Assembly (NCBI RefSeq): GCF_004359615.1
Contig: NZ_SCWA01000007.1
Location: 37,317-101,316, forward strand
Direction of reading: 5' to 3'
DNA: 64,000 nt
Source: Macrococcus brunensis
Lineage (GTDB): Bacteria; Bacillota; Bacilli; Staphylococcales; Staphylococcaceae
The notes beneath the pieces are model-generated. The model searched no databases, was not told the origin of the DNA, and worked only from the letters and a program-made list of their open reading frames with translations. The translations under genes and the position numbers were made by a program. Below, piece by piece: positions 25,426 through 35,632 of this stretch (positions are counted from its first letter, which is position 1; every line of letters begins with the position of its first letter).

Positions 25426-25773
25426 TCAAGAATCCCTCTTTTCTTTCAATCTATCTTCTGTTTTCTTAAATACCAAATAAAGTAAGTACATTAACACAGC
25501 TGTTTGCACGGTGATGCTTATAAGAAACTGATTTTCTGAGCGATTGATTAAGAAAATATCTATTCCGATTAATATAATTGATATCAGAAATGATCGATAA
25601 AATAAATTTTTCATTATTTTCATCGAGTAAATCTGTGCGATATCCCAGTTCTTCTGTGAAGCCATTGACTGTCTGCTTCTATAACCCATCCAATGATTGA
25701 TTTCTTTTTCCGGGCTATGTTCCATCATTCTGGCAATAAGAAACAGCATAAGACTTGATAGACATAGAATCAT
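25426..25773 (-). CDS. SdpI-like small membrane protein
   Basis: 115 residues with three hydrophobic segments. INHWMGYRSRQSMASQKNWDIAQ between helices 1 and 2 matches the SdpI/YfhL C-terminal signature (W-x-G-x-R-x-x-x-S/T-x...W). SdpI confers immunity to the SDP toxin in Bacillus; short homologues are common and mostly unstudied. I set the start at ATG 25773, seven bases after AAGGAGG; the longer frame overlaps the GNAT gene upstream. Coupled to that broken gene by a 10-bp gap. Confidence 0.75.
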   Translation of the reverse strand: MILCLSSLMLFLIARMMEHSPEKEINHWMGYRSRQSMASQKNWDIAQIYSMKIMKNLFYRSFLISIILIGIDIFLINRSENQFLISITVQTAVLMYLLYLVFKKTEDRLKEKRDS

Positions 25774-25784
25774 CGTTATCCTCC

Positions 25785-26333
25785 TTAACTGAATCTGTCG
25801 TTCCACTCACTTCGCAGTATCCCCATCTTGATAGCATCACAGTACTGTCCATCTACCTGCCTGGCCTGACGGATTCTCGCTTCTCCCTGCATGCCGATAT
25901 GTTTTGCGACTTTCATCATGCGGTAGTTTCCTGACCAGGTTGACATCCCTAACCGATGTAGCGCGGTATGGTCAAAGAGATAATCTATCCAGAGTTTATA
26001 GGCTTCTGTCCCGTAACCGCCGTTCCAGTAGGTTGGGTCATAGATGACGATACCTGTTTCCAGCCAGTCGGTATTTTTGTCAATCCAGTAGCAGCCGACT
26101 GTCCCGATGAATGTTCCGTCAACTGTGATCATCAGCTGCTGGTAGACATCATAAAAGAGAAACTGGTTGTCCTGCTGCTGTTTAAATTCATCCCATGTCA
26201 GATGAATTTTAGGGATATAAGGTCCGTTCCATTTATCCGCTTCTTGCTTGTCCTCTTCATATTTCTAGTAATACAGTACTTTTAACAGCTTGTCATTCGC
26301 TGCTCTTAGCTCTACTTTATCACCAATAATCAC
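25785..26333 (-). pseudogene. GNAT acetyltransferase (RimJ/RimL-like) with an in-frame nonsense codon
   Basis: A GTG start at 26333 after AAGAGGGAA gives VIIGDKVELRAANDKLLKVLYY, then TAG at 26265-26267, then the same frame continues KYEEDKQEADKWNGPYIPK to the normal end. Relatives have Trp at the stop position, so TGG to TAG is the simplest reading. The downstream part has a complete acetyl-CoA site (YWNGGYGTEAYKLWIDYLF; a Gly-rich loop). It could still be re-initiated at an internal ATG (26132), which would lack the first strands. Real nonsense mutation or base-call error. Confidence 0.82.
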
Positions 26334-26382
26334 TATAATATTCCCTCTTAACCGTTTTATTGATATTTTACCATTAAAGATG

Positions 26383-26414
26383 TCATAAAAAAATCCTCCT
26401 CTATATGAGGAGAA
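26383..26414 (-). terminator. Terminator after the MpfA-like gene
   Basis: CTCCTC-TATAT-GAGGAG stem with a minus-strand T-run (reverse of aaaaaaa). Confidence 0.8.
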
Positions 26415-26420
26415 TGATTT

Positions 26421-27728
26421 TTATTCAATGACTATATTCTGAGGTTCATATATTTCAATCGAATTAATCTGGTGATTTTCTCTGTCCAGCACACGGAACA
26501 TATAACCTTCATGGAAGATCTCATCTACTTTGTCGGCATGTGTCGCCATCCAGCCGCCCATCGTATCGATGGAGTTACGTTCAATGGTGATATTCAGTAA
26601 TCTCTCAATATCATTGATTGCCGCACTTGAATGAACTTTATAGTGATTGTCTGCTATTTGAACGATTCGTTCTGGTTCTTCTTCATCATGTTCATCACGG
26701 ATTTCGCCGACCAGTTCCTCTATGATATCTTCAATCGTCACAATCCCGCTCGTCCCGCCGTACTCATCCATCAGTACAGCCAGATGGATGCTTTTCTGAC
26801 GCATCTTCTGCAGCAGACTGTTCAGCGAGACGGACTCAATATCACGGATTACTGGATTAATATAATCGCTCAGTCTGCATTTCATGACACTTTCCTTGTC
26901 CATCATCGTGAACTTGATGAAGTCCTTCATATGAATAAAGCCGACAATCTGGTCTTTATCCCCTTCATAGACAGGATAACGGGAATAGCGTTCTTCAGCT
27001 ACTGTTCTGAGCACTTCTGCCATGCTCGTTGCAGCATCAAAAGCGATTATTTCATTACGTGGTGTCATAATTTCCCGGGCAACTTTGTCATCAAATTCAA
27101 AGACATTATTGATGACATTCAGTTCTTCGATATCAATTTCACCTGACTGATAGCTGTCAGATAACAAGAGACGCAGTTCTTCTTCACTGTGCGTCATCTC
27201 ATGCTCGCTGACCGGCTTGATACCGATAAGTCTGATAAGCAAACGCGCTGAACCATTCAATATCCAGATGAACGGGTACAGAATGCGGTAGAAGAACATA
27301 ATCGGTTTGCTGAACATCAGTGTGACCGCTTCTGCTTTCTGAATCGCTATCGTTTTAGGCGCAAGTTCACCGACTACGACGTGCAGGAATGTCGCAATAA
27401 CAAATGCGCCGGCAATTGTAAAAGCATGTATCCAGCCGTGAGGAATACCGAGTGCTGTGAAGAAAGGATTCAGTATAAATTCGAAGGTCTTCTCACCCAC
27501 CATACCGATACCTAATGCCGTGATAGTTATACCTAGCTGACAAGCACTTAAATATTCATCAAGCTGGTTGACCACTTTCTGTGCAGTCTGTGACCCCGGC
27601 TTTCCTTCAGCGACAAGCTGACTCAGACGCGAATGTCTGACTTTAACGATAGCGAACTCTGTCGCCACAAAAAAGGCCGTCAGTATGATGAGTATTGTAA
27701 ATATTATTAAGTTTATAAACGTTTCCAA
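26421..27728 (-). CDS. mpfA: CNNM/DUF21-CBS-CorC transporter-associated protein (MpfA-like magnesium exporter)
   Basis: 435 residues. The N-terminal DUF21 membrane domain has about four helices (FTILIILTAFFVATEFAIVKV, then AFVIATFLHVVVGELAPKT with the family E-x-x-P-K). A CBS pair follows at about 205-330 (VAREIMTPRNEI; HLAVLMDEYGGTSGIVTIED), then a CorC_HlyC domain at the C-terminus. S. aureus MpfA, of the same layout, protects against high magnesium by export. It follows a MerR gene by 12 bp and is therefore likely controlled by it. Confidence 0.88.
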   Translation of the reverse strand: METFINLIIFTILIILTAFFVATEFAIVKVRHSRLSQLVAEGKPGSQTAQKVVNQLDEYLSACQLGITITALGIGMVGEKTFEFILNPFFTALGIPHGWIHAFTIAGAFVIATFLHVVVGELAPKTIAIQKAEAVTLMFSKPIMFFYRILYPFIWILNGSARLLIRLIGIKPVSEHEMTHSEEELRLLLSDSYQSGEIDIEELNVINNVFEFDDKVAREIMTPRNEIIAFDAATSMAEVLRTVAEERYSRYPVYEGDKDQIVGFIHMKDFIKFTMMDKESVMKCRLSDYINPVIRDIESVSLNSLLQKMRQKSIHLAVLMDEYGGTSGIVTIEDIIEELVGEIRDEHDEEEPERIVQIADNHYKVHSSAAINDIERLLNITIERNSIDTMGGWMATHADKVDEIFHEGYMFRVLDRENHQINSIEIYEPQNIVIE

Positions 27729-27740
27729 ATAAATCCTCCG

Positions 27741-28121
27741 TTAATGTAATAATAATAGCAGTGCTTTCACGACTGCCAGGTCTTTCATTGCGAGCTGCTT
27801 AATCTGTTCCAGATTATCAGATTCTATGATGTGCTTGATATCCTGTTCAAGTGTTTTGATCTGCGACTGTACATCGCTACCTTCAGGTATAATGATCTGA
27901 CGGATTTCATTGAGATGCTTACCTCGTGCTTTCAGTTCTTCAATCTGATGAACACGCTCTACCATCGTGACGTCATACATTCTGTAATTCGATGCAGTAC
28001 GCTCAAATTCGAGTATTTGCATGTTTGTATAATAATCAATCGTCCGATTCGTCACGCCTGTAAGACGTGCAAGTTCACCGATTTTCAGTAAGTCCTTCCC
28101 AATCTCATCCCTCCAAACCAT
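27741..28121 (-). CDS. Small MerR-family regulator
   Basis: 126 residues. MerR winged helix LLKIGELARLTGVTNRTIDYYTNMQILEFERTASNYRMYD (about 11-55) followed by a coiled coil, without an effector domain. The start is uncertain: ATG 28121 has no ribosome site, while in-frame positions nearer LLKIGEL lack a normal start codon. A TATAGT -10 box ends 14 bases before that ATG, giving a leader of only a few bases. An AAACCAT/ATGGTTT dyad overlaps the start. It is probably autoregulatory and controls the MpfA-like gene downstream. Confidence 0.8.
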   Translation of the reverse strand: MVWRDEIGKDLLKIGELARLTGVTNRTIDYYTNMQILEFERTASNYRMYDVTMVERVHQIEELKARGKHLNEIRQIIIPEGSDVQSQIKTLEQDIKHIIESDNLEQIKQLAMKDLAVVKALLLLLH

Positions 28122-28135
28122 TACGTGATGGTTTA
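28116..28135. promoter_or_regulatory. Dyad over the MerR start codon
   Basis: AAACCAT-TACGTG-ATGGTTT (perfect 7-bp arms) spans the MerR start codon, just downstream of a TATAGT -10-like hexamer on the minus strand. Candidate autoregulatory operator. Confidence 0.5.
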
Positions 28136-28163
28136 ACTATACCATGTGATATCAGCATATACA

Positions 28164-28194
28164 AAAAAACAGTCTGCCTGTCAGGAGACTGTTA
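28164..28194 (-). terminator. Terminator after the ElaA-like gene
   Basis: AACAGTCT / AGACTGTT stem overlaps the stop codon and is followed by a T-run on the minus strand. Confidence 0.8.
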
Positions 28195-28620
28195 TAACTG
28201 CATATCAATATGCGGGATATTATGATGCTCATAGACTTCTGACTGAGCCACAAATCCAAATGATTCATAGAATTCTTTCAGATAAGCCTGAGCAATAATC
28301 TTAATGGTTTTACCAGGATAGCGTTTCTTAATCTCTTCAATCGTCAGAGTCACAATCTTACGTCCCAGCTTCTGCTTACGATACTGTTTGACGACGAGCA
28401 CACGCCCGAACCTGACACAGTCCTCCTCTTCAATAATACGCGTGTAAGCTTTGATATGATTGTCTTCCTCCAGATAAAGATGCAGACAAGTACGATCGTG
28501 CTGATCGACGTCGCCATAATGCCCCCCTTGTTCTACGATGAAAGTATTCACTCGTGCTTCAATGATTGAGAGGACCTCTTGCGGCGAGAGTTCCTGCAGT
28601 GTCTTGATCTTCAGTTCCAT
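28192..28620 (-). CDS. GNAT acetyltransferase, ElaA family
   Basis: 142 residues. EARVNTFIVEQGGHYGDVDQHD is the ElaA signature (R-x-x-V-F-V-V-E-Q...D), followed by RFGRVLVVKQYRKQKLGRKIV, the acetyl-CoA loop, and FYESFGFVAQSEVYEHHNIPHIDM at the end. Substrate unknown. The second ATG at 28620 has better spacing from AGGAGG. Single gene. Confidence 0.87.
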   Translation of the reverse strand: MELKIKTLQELSPQEVLSIIEARVNTFIVEQGGHYGDVDQHDRTCLHLYLEEDNHIKAYTRIIEEEDCVRFGRVLVVKQYRKQKLGRKIVTLTIEEIKKRYPGKTIKIIAQAYLKEFYESFGFVAQSEVYEHHNIPHIDMQL

Positions 28621-28691
28621 CATATCCCTCCTCTAATATCTATATTATAAATATTTTTTCAACGATTAACTACTTTTTATATGCATCAAAA

Positions 28692-28713
28692 AAGCAGCCT
28701 TAGTGAGCTGCCT
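28692..28713 (-). terminator. Terminator after clpL
   Basis: GCAGC...GCTGC hairpin with a minus-strand T-run, five bases after the clpL stop. Confidence 0.7.
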
Positions 28714-28717
28714 TTGA

Positions 28718-30799
28718 TTACACATTGATTTCTAGTTTTCCATCTTTATCATCAATATTCACTTCGCCGACTTCCGGATTATCCAGATAATAGTCTGTAA
28801 TCATATCTCTGATGTGCTGTTCAACGACGCGGCGTAGTGGTCTTGCGCCAAGTTTTTCGTCGTATCCTTGTTCAATGAGCCAGTTTTTCGCTTCGTCCGT
28901 GATGTTCATCGTAATTTCTTTTTTATCCAGCGTATGCTGCACGTCCGTAAGCATCAATTCGACAATCTTTTTCAAGTCTTCTTTATTCAAGTGCTTGAAT
29001 TCAACAATCGCATTAAAGCGGTTGAGGAATTCCGGACGGAAGAAGTGCTTCAGGTCGTCGAAGATACTTTCTCTGTCTGCTTCCTGTCCATCACCGAATC
29101 CAGCGTTGGAGGTCGCAATGATGATGGTGTTCTTGAAGTTGACGACATTACCTTGACCATCAGTCAGTTTACCGTCATCTAACACTTGCAGCAGCAGTGT
29201 CAGAATCTGCGGATTTGCTTTCTCGATTTCATCCAACAGAATGACTGAGTATGGATTTCGTCTGACTTTTTCAGTAAGTGTATTTGAGTTGTCATCATAG
29301 CCGACATAACCTGCTGTTGTCCCAATCATCTTAGAGACAGCTGTCTGGTCCATATATTCACTCATATCCAGTCTAATGAGTGAATCTTTGTGACCGAATA
29401 GGTCAACTGCAAGCTGTTTCGCCAGTTCTGTCTTACCGACGCCGGTCGGTCCGACGAATAAGAAGCTGTCGATCGGGCGATTACCTTCATCAAAGCCGGC
29501 GCGGTTCCGTCTGATAGCGCGAGCTACTGCTTTCACTGCATCATCCTGACCGATGATTTTCTCCTCCAAACGTGACTGAATGTTTTTCAGACGTTCAAGG
29601 TCATCACTATCCATCTTAGAGACCGGAATTCCTGTCAGACGTTCAATAGTTGCAGCGACTTCATCAACTGTCACTGAATTCTTGTTATTATCATGCGCAG
29701 CATCGATTTTATCGTTCAGATCTTTAATCTGTGATTGAATGCTGCTTGCTTTTTCGTAATCTTCTTTTTGTACTGCTTCTTCTTTTTGTTTCGTTAATTC
29801 TTCGATTTCTTTCTCAGCTTCCACTTTATCTACTGCGGTATAAGCTGCAGAGACGTGAGCAGCTGTGATATCCATTAAATCAATCGCTTTATCCGGTAAT
29901 GTACGCTGCGGGATATATTGCACCGATAAATCAATCGCTGCTTTTAATGCTTCGTCCGGAATGTCAACATTGTGGTGTTTCTCGTAGTTTTCTTTAATTC
30001 CTTTTAAGATTTCAAGCGCATCTTCTCTAGAAGGCTCGTTGACCACCACTTCATTGAACCGACGTGATAACGCCGCGTCTTTTAGGATGGTGTTGCGGTA
30101 TTCATCCTGAGTTGTCGCACCAATGACTGAAATTTCACCGCGGCTGAGTGCCGGTTTGATGATATCTGACAGACCTTTACTGCCTGAGTCACCGCCAGTT
30201 GAACCTGCACCGATCATCTGATGAATCTCATCCAGGAATAAGACGATGTTACCATGTGATTTCACTTCATCCAGTAATTTCTGGACGTTTTCCTCGAATG
30301 CACCGCGGTACTGTGTTCCTGCTTCAAGTGCTGAGATATCAAGCGAGAAGATTTCCTTATCCTTTATAGAAGCAGGCACATTTCCTTTTACAATCTCCTG
30401 TGCCAGCCCTTCGACGATAGCTGTCTTACCGACCCCTGCTTCACCGACCAGAATTGGATTGTTCTTGATACGGCGGCTTAATACTTCGGCTGTATCCTGG
30501 ATTTCTTTATCACGGCCAATAACTGGATCAAGCTTGCCTTGTCTTGCTTCTGCTGTTAAATTGCGACCGAGTCTGCCTAAAATACCATCTGCTGACAGCT
30601 GTTGTGCTGATTGCTGTTTCCCATCTTCTGTGAACGGGTAGCCTTGCTGCTGAAGAGCTGCAAGTTGCTCAGGAGTCACTTCCTGACCATTAATATAATA
30701 ACGTTTCTTCGTATATGGATTAGATTTTATAGGGTTCATATCGTTGAACATACTGTTAAATAATGCATCAAAATCATTGTTGAAAAATGAGTTATTCAT
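28718..30799 (-). CDS. clpL: ATP-dependent chaperone ClpL
   Basis: 693 residues, two AAA+ modules. Module 1 has Walker [19 protein letters not shown] and Walker [15 protein letters not shown] short coiled coil (about 330-365, [19 protein letters not shown]) is followed by module 2 with [15 protein letters not shown] and [11 protein letters not shown]. The short N-terminus ([19 protein letters not shown]) lacks the Clp-N repeats and marks ClpL instead of ClpB/ClpC; no ClpP-binding loop is evident. It refolds proteins after heat stress. A CtsR-covered promoter lies upstream. Single gene with a 67-base leader. Confidence 0.95.
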   Translation of the reverse strand: MNNSFFNNDFDALFNSMFNDMNPIKSNPYTKKRYYINGQEVTPEQLAALQQQGYPFTEDGKQQSAQQLSADGILGRLGRNLTAEARQGKLDPVIGRDKEIQDTAEVLSRRIKNNPILVGEAGVGKTAIVEGLAQEIVKGNVPASIKDKEIFSLDISALEAGTQYRGAFEENVQKLLDEVKSHGNIVLFLDEIHQMIGAGSTGGDSGSKGLSDIIKPALSRGEISVIGATTQDEYRNTILKDAALSRRFNEVVVNEPSREDALEILKGIKENYEKHHNVDIPDEALKAAIDLSVQYIPQRTLPDKAIDLMDITAAHVSAAYTAVDKVEAEKEIEELTKQKEEAVQKEDYEKASSIQSQIKDLNDKIDAAHDNNKNSVTVDEVAATIERLTGIPVSKMDSDDLERLKNIQSRLEEKIIGQDDAVKAVARAIRRNRAGFDEGNRPIDSFLFVGPTGVGKTELAKQLAVDLFGHKDSLIRLDMSEYMDQTAVSKMIGTTAGYVGYDDNSNTLTEKVRRNPYSVILLDEIEKANPQILTLLLQVLDDGKLTDGQGNVVNFKNTIIIATSNAGFGDGQEADRESIFDDLKHFFRPEFLNRFNAIVEFKHLNKEDLKKIVELMLTDVQHTLDKKEITMNITDEAKNWLIEQGYDEKLGARPLRRVVEQHIRDMITDYYLDNPEVGEVNIDDKDGKLEINV

Positions 30800-30866
30800 A
30801 ACTTATTCCTCCTAATATTCAGTTGTAATTGTTTCTTCAAAGGTTCCTATTACCTTTGATATACTT

Positions 30867-30919
30867 ATTATATAAAAAAGGTCAAAAAAGGTCAAAAATT
30901 TTATTGACCTTTTTTGACT
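30867..30919 (-). promoter_or_regulatory. clpL promoter with two CtsR operators
   Basis: Minus strand TTGACC (30890-30895), 17-bp spacer and TATAAT (30867-30872). The plus strand at 30880-30896 reads GGTCAAAAAAGGTCAAA, an exact CtsR heptad direct repeat. A second site at 30904-30919 (TTGACCTTTTTTGACT) is the same motif on the other strand with one change. The first site covers the -35 box. Confidence 0.93.
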
Positions 30920-30929
30920 ATTAATTTAA

Positions 30930-30955
30930 ATAAAAAAGTCTCCACAAAGGGAGAC
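30930..30955 (-). terminator. Terminator of the dap/lysine operon
   Basis: GTCTCC-ACAAAG-GGAGAC stem just after the last operon gene, with a minus-strand T-run. Confidence 0.8.
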
Positions 30956-30957
30956 AA

Positions 30958-32133
30958 TTAATTGCTTTTCGTTATGCAGTTCCTCAGAAACCTCTCCAGT
31001 CGCGCGCAGCCTTCTTCGATTTCTTCCATTGTACTCGCAAATGACAATCGGATGTGGCCTTCACCGTATGGGGTAAAAGCTGCGCCAGGTACAACTGCGA
31101 CTTGCTCCGCTTCCAGTAAGTCAGTCGCAAACTGGAACGAATCTTTATTATATGCAGAAATATCCGGTAAGATGTAGAACGCACCTGTCGGCAGTTCGAC
31201 GGGCAGTCCCATTTCTGTCAGACGTTTATAGAGATAATCACGTCTTTCAATATAGGCTCTGTTCATTTTTTCAAGCATGGCTGGTGTTTCCGGATGTGTC
31301 AATGCAGCAATGGCGCCGTACTGTGAAGGAGTTGCTGCGCAGATAGTGTTATAGAGATGGACTTTCGTCACCTGCTCAGTCGCAAATGGCGGTGCTAAGA
31401 TATAGCCGATACGCGCACCTGTGATCGCATGCGATTTAGAGAGGCCATTGATGACAAAGAGCTGATCACGTACTTCAGGAAACTCCATAAAAGAGTGATG
31501 CTTCCCTGAATAAACGTTCTCAGAATAGATCTCATCTGTAATGATGAAGATATCCTTGTCTTTCAGCAGGCTGACCAGTTCTGCAATCTGTGCCTGTGTC
31601 ATGGTTGTGCCTGTCGGATTGCTCGGATAGTTGAAGAGTACTGCTTTCGTGCGATCAGTAATTGCTGCTTCAATTGCTGCTTTCGTCGGTACAAAATGCG
31701 TCTTAGTTGTATCGACATAAACAGCTTTCGCCCCGAGCAGATGGATAATCGGTTCGTATCCAGCATATGCCGGCGCCGGAATAATGACTTCATCGCCAGG
31801 CGCCACTATCGCTCTGAAGACACTATCGATAGCTTCAGATCCGCCGTTTGTCACAATGATTTCTGTCTCAGGATCATAACTGACGCTGAATCGCTTTTTC
31901 GTATAGTCTGCTATCGCTCTACGGAGTTCAATCAGACCTTTATTATGCGTATATCGTAACTTGCCATCATCAATCACCTCTGTCATCGCCTGTCTGATAA
32001 AGTCAGGTGCATCGAAACCGGACTGGCCAAGTGTCAGATTGATACCATTATCATATTCGCTTACTTTATTTGAAAACTGGCGTGTACCCGGGATTTTCAG
32101 ATCCGTCACCCGCTCATTAAATCGGTGTTCCAT
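30958..32133 (-). CDS. patA: Aminotransferase class I, probable N-acetyl-LL-diaminopimelate aminotransferase
   Basis: 391 residues, PLP fold type I. NLTLGQSGFDAPDFIRQA near the N-terminus, NYPSNPTGTTM, DEIYSENVYSG, the PLP lysine in NGLSKSHAITGARIGY and the substrate Arg in HIRLSFASTME. As the last gene of the lysine operon it supplies the transamination step of the acetylase branch (N-acetyl-2-amino-6-oxopimelate to N-acetyl-LL-DAP), the role of Bacillus PatA. The assignment rests on context as well as fold; related enzymes act on aromatic or other amino acids. Confidence 0.85.
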   Translation of the reverse strand: MEHRFNERVTDLKIPGTRQFSNKVSEYDNGINLTLGQSGFDAPDFIRQAMTEVIDDGKLRYTHNKGLIELRRAIADYTKKRFSVSYDPETEIIVTNGGSEAIDSVFRAIVAPGDEVIIPAPAYAGYEPIIHLLGAKAVYVDTTKTHFVPTKAAIEAAITDRTKAVLFNYPSNPTGTTMTQAQIAELVSLLKDKDIFIITDEIYSENVYSGKHHSFMEFPEVRDQLFVINGLSKSHAITGARIGYILAPPFATEQVTKVHLYNTICAATPSQYGAIAALTHPETPAMLEKMNRAYIERRDYLYKRLTEMGLPVELPTGAFYILPDISAYNKDSFQFATDLLEAEQVAVVPGAAFTPYGEGHIRLSFASTMEEIEEGCARLERFLRNCITKSN

Positions 32134-32148
32134 TTAATCATAACCTTC

Positions 32149-33411
32149 CTAGATGATATCGTTCTGAACGAGCTGCTCAAGTGTCTGACGACGGATGACC
32201 GGTCTGACACCTTCCTCTGACACGAAGACGACAGCAGGTTTCAGCATCTGGTTATAGTTAGAGCTCATACTGTAGTGATAAGCACCCGTAGAAAGTACCG
32301 TCAGCAGGTCACCTGTCTGGATACTAGATGGCAGCCTGATATCTCGACGGATAATATCACCTGATTCACAGAGCTTACCGGCGATTGTCATCATCTTATC
32401 ATGTGCTTCCTCACGGTTGACGAGGCGCAGTTCGTATTTCGCATCATACAACGCTGTACGGATATGATCACTCATGCCGCCGTCAATTGAGACATAATAA
32501 TTCGTATCAGGAATTTCCTTGATATTGCCGACTTCGTACAACGTGATACCTGCTTCACCGACAATAGAACGCCCAGGCTCCAGTGACAGTTCCGGCACGT
32601 GATAATCGAAGGTCTCGCAAGCTGTTTTCAGCGCATCGGTGATTGTCTGGATTCCTTCTTCAATCGGATAGCTGACGTCTTCATCCGTATATTTGATACT
32701 GAAGCCGCCACCGATATTCAGCACTTGAATTTCAATGTCATTCTCTTTCAGCCACTCAATAACCAGCTTGACGGTCTCGACTGTCCCTGTAGATTCAAAT
32801 ATCTGTGAACCGATATGGAAATGAACACCCATAAAGTCGATATTCTCGGCCGCTTCAATTTTGCGTACGCCTTCCAGTGCTAGCCCTTTCTTGATACTGA
32901 GGCCGAACTTACTGTCTTCCTGACCTGTCTGAATGAACTCATGTGTATGAGCTTCAACACCTGGATTGATGCGCAGGACCGCTTTCACTTGTTTCGTCGC
33001 CAGTCTGTCGATGCGCTCAATCTCATCAAGACTATCAATGACAAAGTATTCAACACCTGACTCAATGGCGTAACGGATTTCCTGATCAGTCTTATTATTG
33101 CCGTGGAAATGAATACGCGCCGGGTCAACCTGTGACTTAAGAGCTGTATAGAGTTCCCCTTCACTGACAACATCGAGACCCATATTTTCTTCAGCCATCA
33201 GATTGAAAAGCTGAATAGCTGAGAATGCTTTTGAGGCGTAAGATATCGTGTAGTTCAGTCTTGACTTCGCTAGAGCAGAGTGGAATCTTCTGCACTGCTC
33301 GCAGATCATCGTTTCATCATAGACGAAAAGAGGAGTGCCATATTCTTTTGCGATGTCTGTCAGTTTATGACCATGCATCGTCAGTTCGTTATTAATATAT
33401 TGTAATGTCAT
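32149..33411 (-). CDS. lysA: Diaminopimelate decarboxylase
   Basis: 420 residues, PLP alanine-racemase-fold decarboxylase converting meso-DAP to L-lysine. Landmarks: YASKAFSAIQLF with the PLP lysine, HFHGNNKTDQEI, GVHFHIGSQI, NIGGGFSIKY, ELSLEPGRSIVGEAG and KLCESGDIIRRD with the catalytic Cys at the dimer interface. It directly abuts the racemase gene. Second-last in the operon. Confidence 0.95.
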   Translation of the reverse strand: MTLQYINNELTMHGHKLTDIAKEYGTPLFVYDETMICEQCRRFHSALAKSRLNYTISYASKAFSAIQLFNLMAEENMGLDVVSEGELYTALKSQVDPARIHFHGNNKTDQEIRYAIESGVEYFVIDSLDEIERIDRLATKQVKAVLRINPGVEAHTHEFIQTGQEDSKFGLSIKKGLALEGVRKIEAAENIDFMGVHFHIGSQIFESTGTVETVKLVIEWLKENDIEIQVLNIGGGFSIKYTDEDVSYPIEEGIQTITDALKTACETFDYHVPELSLEPGRSIVGEAGITLYEVGNIKEIPDTNYYVSIDGGMSDHIRTALYDAKYELRLVNREEAHDKMMTIAGKLCESGDIIRRDIRLPSSIQTGDLLTVLSTGAYHYSMSSNYNQMLKPAVVFVSEEGVRPVIRRQTLEQLVQNDII

Positions 33412-34476
33412 TTAAATAATCTCCTTTTTCAGTGAATGATGATTCAGCGCACTGAGCTGTTCTGAGTTCGCGCCGACACCCTTAAATGTATGTTCATCAA
33501 TCCGGATATCGTTGCTGTAGAGAATGACCGTGTCTCCTGGCTTCACTGCTTCGTCCACTTCGACAAATAAGTGGCTCATCATCAGTGCACGGATTGGGTA
33601 ACGTCTGCCATTGATGACACAGTCATGTTTACTGCGCGTTCTTAAGATGCCGTCTCCGTAGCCGATATCAATGACGGCAATACGTGACCTTTTATCTGCT
33701 GTATAAGCAAAGCTGTAGCCGGCAGATTCACCCGCTTCGAGCGTACGGATCTGAATGACATTCGCGCTGACAGTCAGTGATTGAACCGTCACATCAGTGC
33801 TCAGACTTGAATAAGGTCTGCTGCCATATAGAATGATGCCAGGACGCGCATGTGTATGCTGATCAAAAAGACCATCGCGGACAAAGCTCGCACTGTTCTG
33901 CGCATGGATATAGTCAAAATGATAAAGCGTAAGCATATCTTCAAGACCATTCAGCCACGCCTCTTTCTCAATATCATAATCAGGGACTTCAAACTCATCA
34001 GCGTAACCGAAGTGGGTCCAGATACCGACTATCTTCATCTGATGTTCTTCTCCCTGCTCTTGATTCAGTTCAATGACCTGCTTCATCTCATCGAATGTCT
34101 TAAAACCAGAACGGTGCAGCAGATTCTCAAATTCCAGATGAACGTTGATGCCTGCAAGGTCTTTCTGGTGAGTCATATAGAAGTCAAGTGAAGGCAGTGT
34201 CATATGAATACTGTTTGCTTTCAGCACGTCAAATTCTGTTGACGGATTCATCAGAAAGACAGTCGCGTCTGGCGCAAGTTCACGCACGCGGACTGCTTCA
34301 TGCAGCACCGTCGTACTGAACGTATCAATGCCTGCTGACATGAAAGCTTCTACAGCAAAGTCCAGTCCATAATGATAGGCATTATTCTTAACAACTGCCA
34401 TCACCGGCTGTCCTTGCATAACGTGCTTAATATTGTCTTTGAATACTTGAGAATCAAGTGTCCAGGTTGCCGTCAT
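33412..34476 (-). CDS. alr: Alanine-racemase-fold enzyme of the dap operon (Alr2-type)
   Basis: 354 residues. PLP lysine near residue 30 in [46 protein letters not shown] with the catalytic-Tyr region, and a C-terminal domain. Formally an alanine racemase. In staphylococci the equivalent second alr lies in the dap operon and its role in D-alanine supply is doubtful. No dapF is present in this operon, so a link to DAP epimerisation is worth testing (inference). Overlaps the deacetylase gene by 4 bp; the next gene follows without a gap. Confidence 0.88.
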   Translation of the reverse strand: MTATWTLDSQVFKDNIKHVMQGQPVMAVVKNNAYHYGLDFAVEAFMSAGIDTFSTTVLHEAVRVRELAPDATVFLMNPSTEFDVLKANSIHMTLPSLDFYMTHQKDLAGINVHLEFENLLHRSGFKTFDEMKQVIELNQEQGEEHQMKIVGIWTHFGYADEFEVPDYDIEKEAWLNGLEDMLTLYHFDYIHAQNSASFVRDGLFDQHTHARPGIILYGSRPYSSLSTDVTVQSLTVSANVIQIRTLEAGESAGYSFAYTADKRSRIAVIDIGYGDGILRTRSKHDCVINGRRYPIRALMMSHLFVEVDEAVKPGDTVILYSNDIRIDEHTFKGVGANSEQLSALNHHSLKKEII

Positions 34477-35618
34477 TGTACCGCCTCAAATCTTGTTAAA
34501 ATTGCACTGAAGAGATCAATGCCTCCTAGTAGCACCTGTTCGTCAAAGTTTAATGTTGGAGTATGGAGACCCGTGACAAAATGCTTATCGACATTACGAC
34601 AGCCTAGAAAGGCAAAAGCTGTTGGTGCTACATCACCATAGAAGGCAAAGTCTTCACCGAAAAGATAAGGTTCGTCCTTTTCAATGAACTGGAGCGACGT
34701 GTCTTCACTCGCTGACTTCATAAAGGCATAGGCTTCTTCATGATTATATGTGGATGGATAGCCGTCAGAGAATTTCACTTCTACCTGAGCACCTGTCAGG
34801 GTTGTACATGCTTCAGCTATCTTCATCATCTGTTCTTTGACGACTGCCAGGTCATCTGCATGATATGTGCGGATAGTCCCTTCAAGATAACCGTTTGACG
34901 GTACTGTGTTAATGGCTTCCCCAGCATGAAACTGACCGATATGAACGATATTATGTCTAAGACCCGGCAGATGGAACTGCTGAATCTGTGCGACCTGCGT
35001 CAGTACAAATGTCAGTGCCTCACCCGCTGAATGACCTTGTTCCTTATTCGCAACGTGGGCTGACAAACCTTTAATAAAGAAGCGATATTCTGTTGCACTC
35101 GCTGTAATCGGTCCAGGCTTTGATAGTATTTCTCCCTCTGCATTGTCCGGCATCATATGAAAACCAAATATATAGGAAGGTTTCTTCTTGAACGTATAAG
35201 CTTTCAGCAGCTGATTGGCACCTGCTTCTGTTTCTTCTGAAGGCTGGAAGATGAAATAGACAGTAGACGCTAACTGACCGGCATCATACAGTTTCTTGAC
35301 ACGTCCTGCAAATGCGAGCAGCATCGTTGTATGACCATCATGACCACAGGCATGCATGACATTGTCCACTTCAGAACGATAGTCGACTTCGTTCTCCTCG
35401 TGGATCGGCAGTGCATCGATATCTGCGCGGAAAGCAATTGCTCGCTCTGCCGTTCCTTCGAGATAAGCGACTACACCTGTCGCAAGTGGCGTATCATAGG
35501 GGATGCCTAATACGTCCAGTTCACGCTTGATAAATGCGGTCGTCTCAAACTCCTGCATGCTTAGTTCCGGATGCTGATGCAGCCAGCGTCTCGTCTTCTT
35601 GACATATTCATGTTCCAT
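34473..35618 (-). CDS. N-acetyldiaminopimelate deacetylase (M20 amidohydrolase)
   Basis: 381 residues of the M20D (hippurate hydrolase-like) family. [46 protein letters not shown] (metal-binding His/Asp-type region), PSEETEAGA with the catalytic Glu pair and [12 protein letters not shown]. It removes the acetyl group from N-acetyl-LL-DAP, releasing LL-DAP. Start ATG at 35618 after GAGGTGAAGG. Lies in the expected operon place after dapD and confirms the acetylase variant of the pathway. Confidence 0.9.
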   Translation of the reverse strand: MEHEYVKKTRRWLHQHPELSMQEFETTAFIKRELDVLGIPYDTPLATGVVAYLEGTAERAIAFRADIDALPIHEENEVDYRSEVDNVMHACGHDGHTTMLLAFAGRVKKLYDAGQLASTVYFIFQPSEETEAGANQLLKAYTFKKKPSYIFGFHMMPDNAEGEILSKPGPITASATEYRFFIKGLSAHVANKEQGHSAGEALTFVLTQVAQIQQFHLPGLRHNIVHIGQFHAGEAINTVPSNGYLEGTIRTYHADDLAVVKEQMMKIAEACTTLTGAQVEVKFSDGYPSTYNHEEAYAFMKSASEDTSLQFIEKDEPYLFGEDFAFYGDVAPTAFAFLGCRNVDKHFVTGLHTPTLNFDEQVLLGGIDLFSAILTRFEAVQ

Positions 35619-35632
35619 TACCTTCACCTCGT

